Shown here: positions 62,620 to 64,000 of the stretch, piece by piece
Layout of the letters: every line of letters starts with the position of its first letter
Position numbering within the stretch: position 1 is the stretch's first letter
Origin: an uncultured Clostridia bacterium
Lineage (GTDB): Bacteria > Bacillota > Clostridia > UBA1381
Length of the DNA stretch: 64,000 nt
Reading direction: 5' to 3'
Assembly (NCBI GenBank): GCA_934462945.1
Contig: CAKSJF010000001.1
Span: 18,169 to 82,168 of the forward strand
Program-made: the position numbers and the translations under genes
Notes under the pieces: generated by a model
The model's database searches: none
Told to the model about the DNA's origin: nothing
Seen by the model: only the letters and a program-made list of their open reading frames with translations

Positions 62620-63786
62620 ATGGTATTGTCAAAAAATGAATGGCTTGAAAATAACCGTCAGGAAGAATATAACGGCTTGTTAAATCTTGCGTATACAACT
62701 CTGATGAAAAATGTGTATGAAGATCACGGCTATCTGTGGAGTCCGTACCGCTGTATCAGTCCGGGACGTGCTCTTTCACCGGATGGGGACGGTTTCCGCG
62801 GAATCTGGAACTGGGATACGGCATTTCACTCTGTCGGCGTGTCGCGCTGGAATCCGGAGCTTGCGCGGGAAGGACTTTTAGGATATATGCAGTTTCAGAA
62901 AGAGAACGGGTTATTTCCGGATGTCATTTGGGAACACGGAGGGATTTCGGATGCTTTTTCCAAGCCACCTGTGCTTGCCTGGGCATGTGAAATTGTATAT
63001 AAGAGGGAAAAGAATACGGAGTTTTTAAAAAAGGTTTATCCGATGCTGGTGAAAAATGAACGCTATTGGGTAGAGCATCGGTGCGACCGCGGACTGTTCT
63101 TTTATGACAGTGAGGATCGAGGAAGTGAGGATTACGAGCTGCACGCACGCTATGAGTCCGGATGGGATAATGCAGTCCGCTGGGATGACGGCATTGTGAA
63201 CAAATGGCCGATTGATCTGAATTGTTTTATGGTGATGACCTACCGTTCCCTTGCCTTTATTGCACATGAACTTTCCTGTTTTGAGGAAGAAAAGAGCTGG
63301 ATGGAAAAAGCGAAAAAATTGAGCGTTCTCATCAATGAAAAGCTGTGGAATCTGGAGTATTATGCAGATACAAACCGGGAGACGGGTAAAAGTTCCAGGG
63401 TTTTATCTCCAGCGTCCTTTATGCCTTTGTATATTGGAATTGCGTCCAAGGAACAGGCAGAAAAGATGGCGAAAATTGCAGAGGAAAATTTCCAATGCAA
63501 AATGCCGACCGTCTCTTTTGATAATCCGGAATATTCTACAGACTATTGGCGCGGACCGACCTGGCTGAATGTTGCCTATTTTGCGGCAAAGGGACTTAAG
63601 AATTATGACATGGAGGTTTCAGAAAAAATCAGAGCGTCCGTTTTGGAAATGTGCGCAAAAGATCCGGAGCATATTTATGAAAACTATAATTCAAAAACAG
63701 GAGAAGGACTTTGCTGCAATCATTTCAGCTGGAGCTGCGTCTTTATTATTGAGTTTATTTTAAACTTTCAGAAGAAGGTTTTTTAG
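62620..63786 (+). CDS. GH63/GH37-like (alpha/alpha)6 glycosidase
   Basis: 388 residues, no signal peptide. The toroid-type catalytic domain of trehalase/GH63-like enzymes is recognisable: GIWNWDTAFHSVG near residue 65, LFPDVIWEHGG, ESGWDNAVRWDD (candidate general acid Asp), YWRGPTWLNVAYFA and the closing NYNSKTGEGLCCNHFSWS with a candidate base. It is shorter than typical GH63 and lacks extra domains. An alpha-glucoside or mannosyl-glycerate-type substrate is possible; the sugar cannot be told. ATG 62620 is chosen over GTG 62611. Confidence 0.82.
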   Translation: MVLSKNEWLENNRQEEYNGLLNLAYTTLMKNVYEDHGYLWSPYRCISPGRALSPDGDGFRGIWNWDTAFHSVGVSRWNPELAREGLLGYMQFQKENGLFPDVIWEHGGISDAFSKPPVLAWACEIVYKREKNTEFLKKVYPMLVKNERYWVEHRCDRGLFFYDSEDRGSEDYELHARYESGWDNAVRWDDGIVNKWPIDLNCFMVMTYRSLAFIAHELSCFEEEKSWMEKAKKLSVLINEKLWNLEYYADTNRETGKSSRVLSPASFMPLYIGIASKEQAEKMAKIAEENFQCKMPTVSFDNPEYSTDYWRGPTWLNVAYFAAKGLKNYDMEVSEKIRASVLEMCAKDPEHIYENYNSKTGEGLCCNHFSWSCVFIIEFILNFQKKVF

Positions 63787-63860
63787 AAGTCTGGATGATT
63801 GCTTATGACGATTATTCCATATTTTTGGTCGAAAAGTCAATAGATTTTTGAATCTGGCTG

Positions 63861-63869
63861 TGTTATAAT
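63861..63869 (+). promoter_or_regulatory. extended -10 promoter before the last gene
   Basis: TGTTATAAT (TGN-TATAAT) about 44 bases ahead of the GTG at 63913; no clear -35. Confidence 0.4.
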
Positions 63870-63912
63870 GATTAACAAATAAAAAATTGTTTTTCAGAGA
63901 GGATGAGAAAAT

Positions 63913-64000
63913 GTGGAACAAATCGAAAAGAATACAGTTCCGGGAGACAATCAATTAAAAGGCAAAAACGGTGTATTTTTTATCGGAGAGGGGAAAGGAT
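63913..64000 (+). CDS. start of an unidentified gene cut by the window edge
   Basis: From GTG at 63913, preceded by GAGAGGATG at about nine bases, the frame reads MEQIEKNTVPGDNQLKGKNG then VFFIGEGKG and stays open to the end of the window. Two ATG frames nearby (63904 and 63911) give a basic, unlikely peptide and a 15-codon peptide. Too little is visible to name the product. Confidence 0.5.
   Translation, partial: MEQIEKNTVPGDNQLKGKNGVFFIGEGKG

Noticed and set aside
1..64000. CRISPR arrays, insertion sequences, prophage, tRNA or rRNA genes
   Set aside because: No regular spaced repeats, transposase or integrase motifs, or tRNA/rRNA-like sequences were noticed on either strand.

Overview
The window looks like a chromosomal segment of a low-to-moderate GC Gram-positive anaerobe of the Bacillota, most likely a gut or fermentative member of the Clostridia. 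Supporting signs: AddAB instead of RecBCD, LytR-CpsA-Psr wall-assembly proteins, a long-form ribosome hibernation factor, a tryptophan T-box leader, YesM/YesN-type two-component proteins, strong GGAGG ribosome binding sites, frequent ATGA stop/start overlaps, and many TTGNNN-17-TATNNT promoters. I see no rRNA, tRNA, CRISPR array, transposase, integrase or phage gene. I cannot name the genus from the sequence.

Layout. 1-7.6 kb: addB (5' end cut by the window) and addA, coupled to two half-size chromate-transporter-family proteins. 7.6-10.6 kb: a double glycosyltransferase-C membrane protein on the minus strand. 10.7-16.5 kb: hpf, a histidine phosphatase, an SGNH hydrolase (minus), then gyrA with two cyclophilins. 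16.6-20.1 kb: two LCP proteins with low-complexity tails and a DtxR-like regulator that seems to have lost its metal ligands. 20.1-24.6 kb: a GH110-like beta-helix gene and a glycosidase-like gene broken by one in-frame TGA, with a divergent AraC regulator. 24.6-30.1 kb: the VTC / DUF4956 / CotH set, then an OmpR-type response regulator and kinase. 30.1-32.3 kb: a TrpB2-type gene under a Trp-specific T-box, then a cupin. 32.4-35.0 kb: a membrane-anchored protein with a SigB/F/G-type sigma factor, and a secreted protein with a copper-amine-oxidase-N-like domain and a cohesin-like domain. 35.1-39.3 kb: a compact FeoB coupled to a Ca2+-type P-ATPase. 39.4-43.2 kb: GntR (YtrA-type) regulator, ABC ATPase, permease and DUF4825-like lipoprotein. 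43.3-64 kb: an accessory carbohydrate region with DUF5107/TPR and DUF4091 proteins, a three-gene sensory operon (kinase-less sensor, YesN, YesM), a 1937-residue secreted FG-GAP/FN3 protein, an uncharacterised glycosidase-like protein coupled to an arabinose/fucose-isomerase-family enzyme, two AraC regulators and a GH63/GH37-like glycosidase. A gene cut by the right edge follows.

How it fits together. The left two thirds is mostly housekeeping and envelope biology. The right third and the 20-24 kb block look like regulated catabolism of complex glycans: three AraC regulators plus YesMN beside intracellular glycosidase-like proteins, with no sugar transporter inside the window. The only noncoding stretch over 300 bases (31519-31969) holds the T-box leader and two divergent promoters. 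Start sites were often moved inward from the longest open frame to the start codon with correct Shine-Dalgarno spacing.
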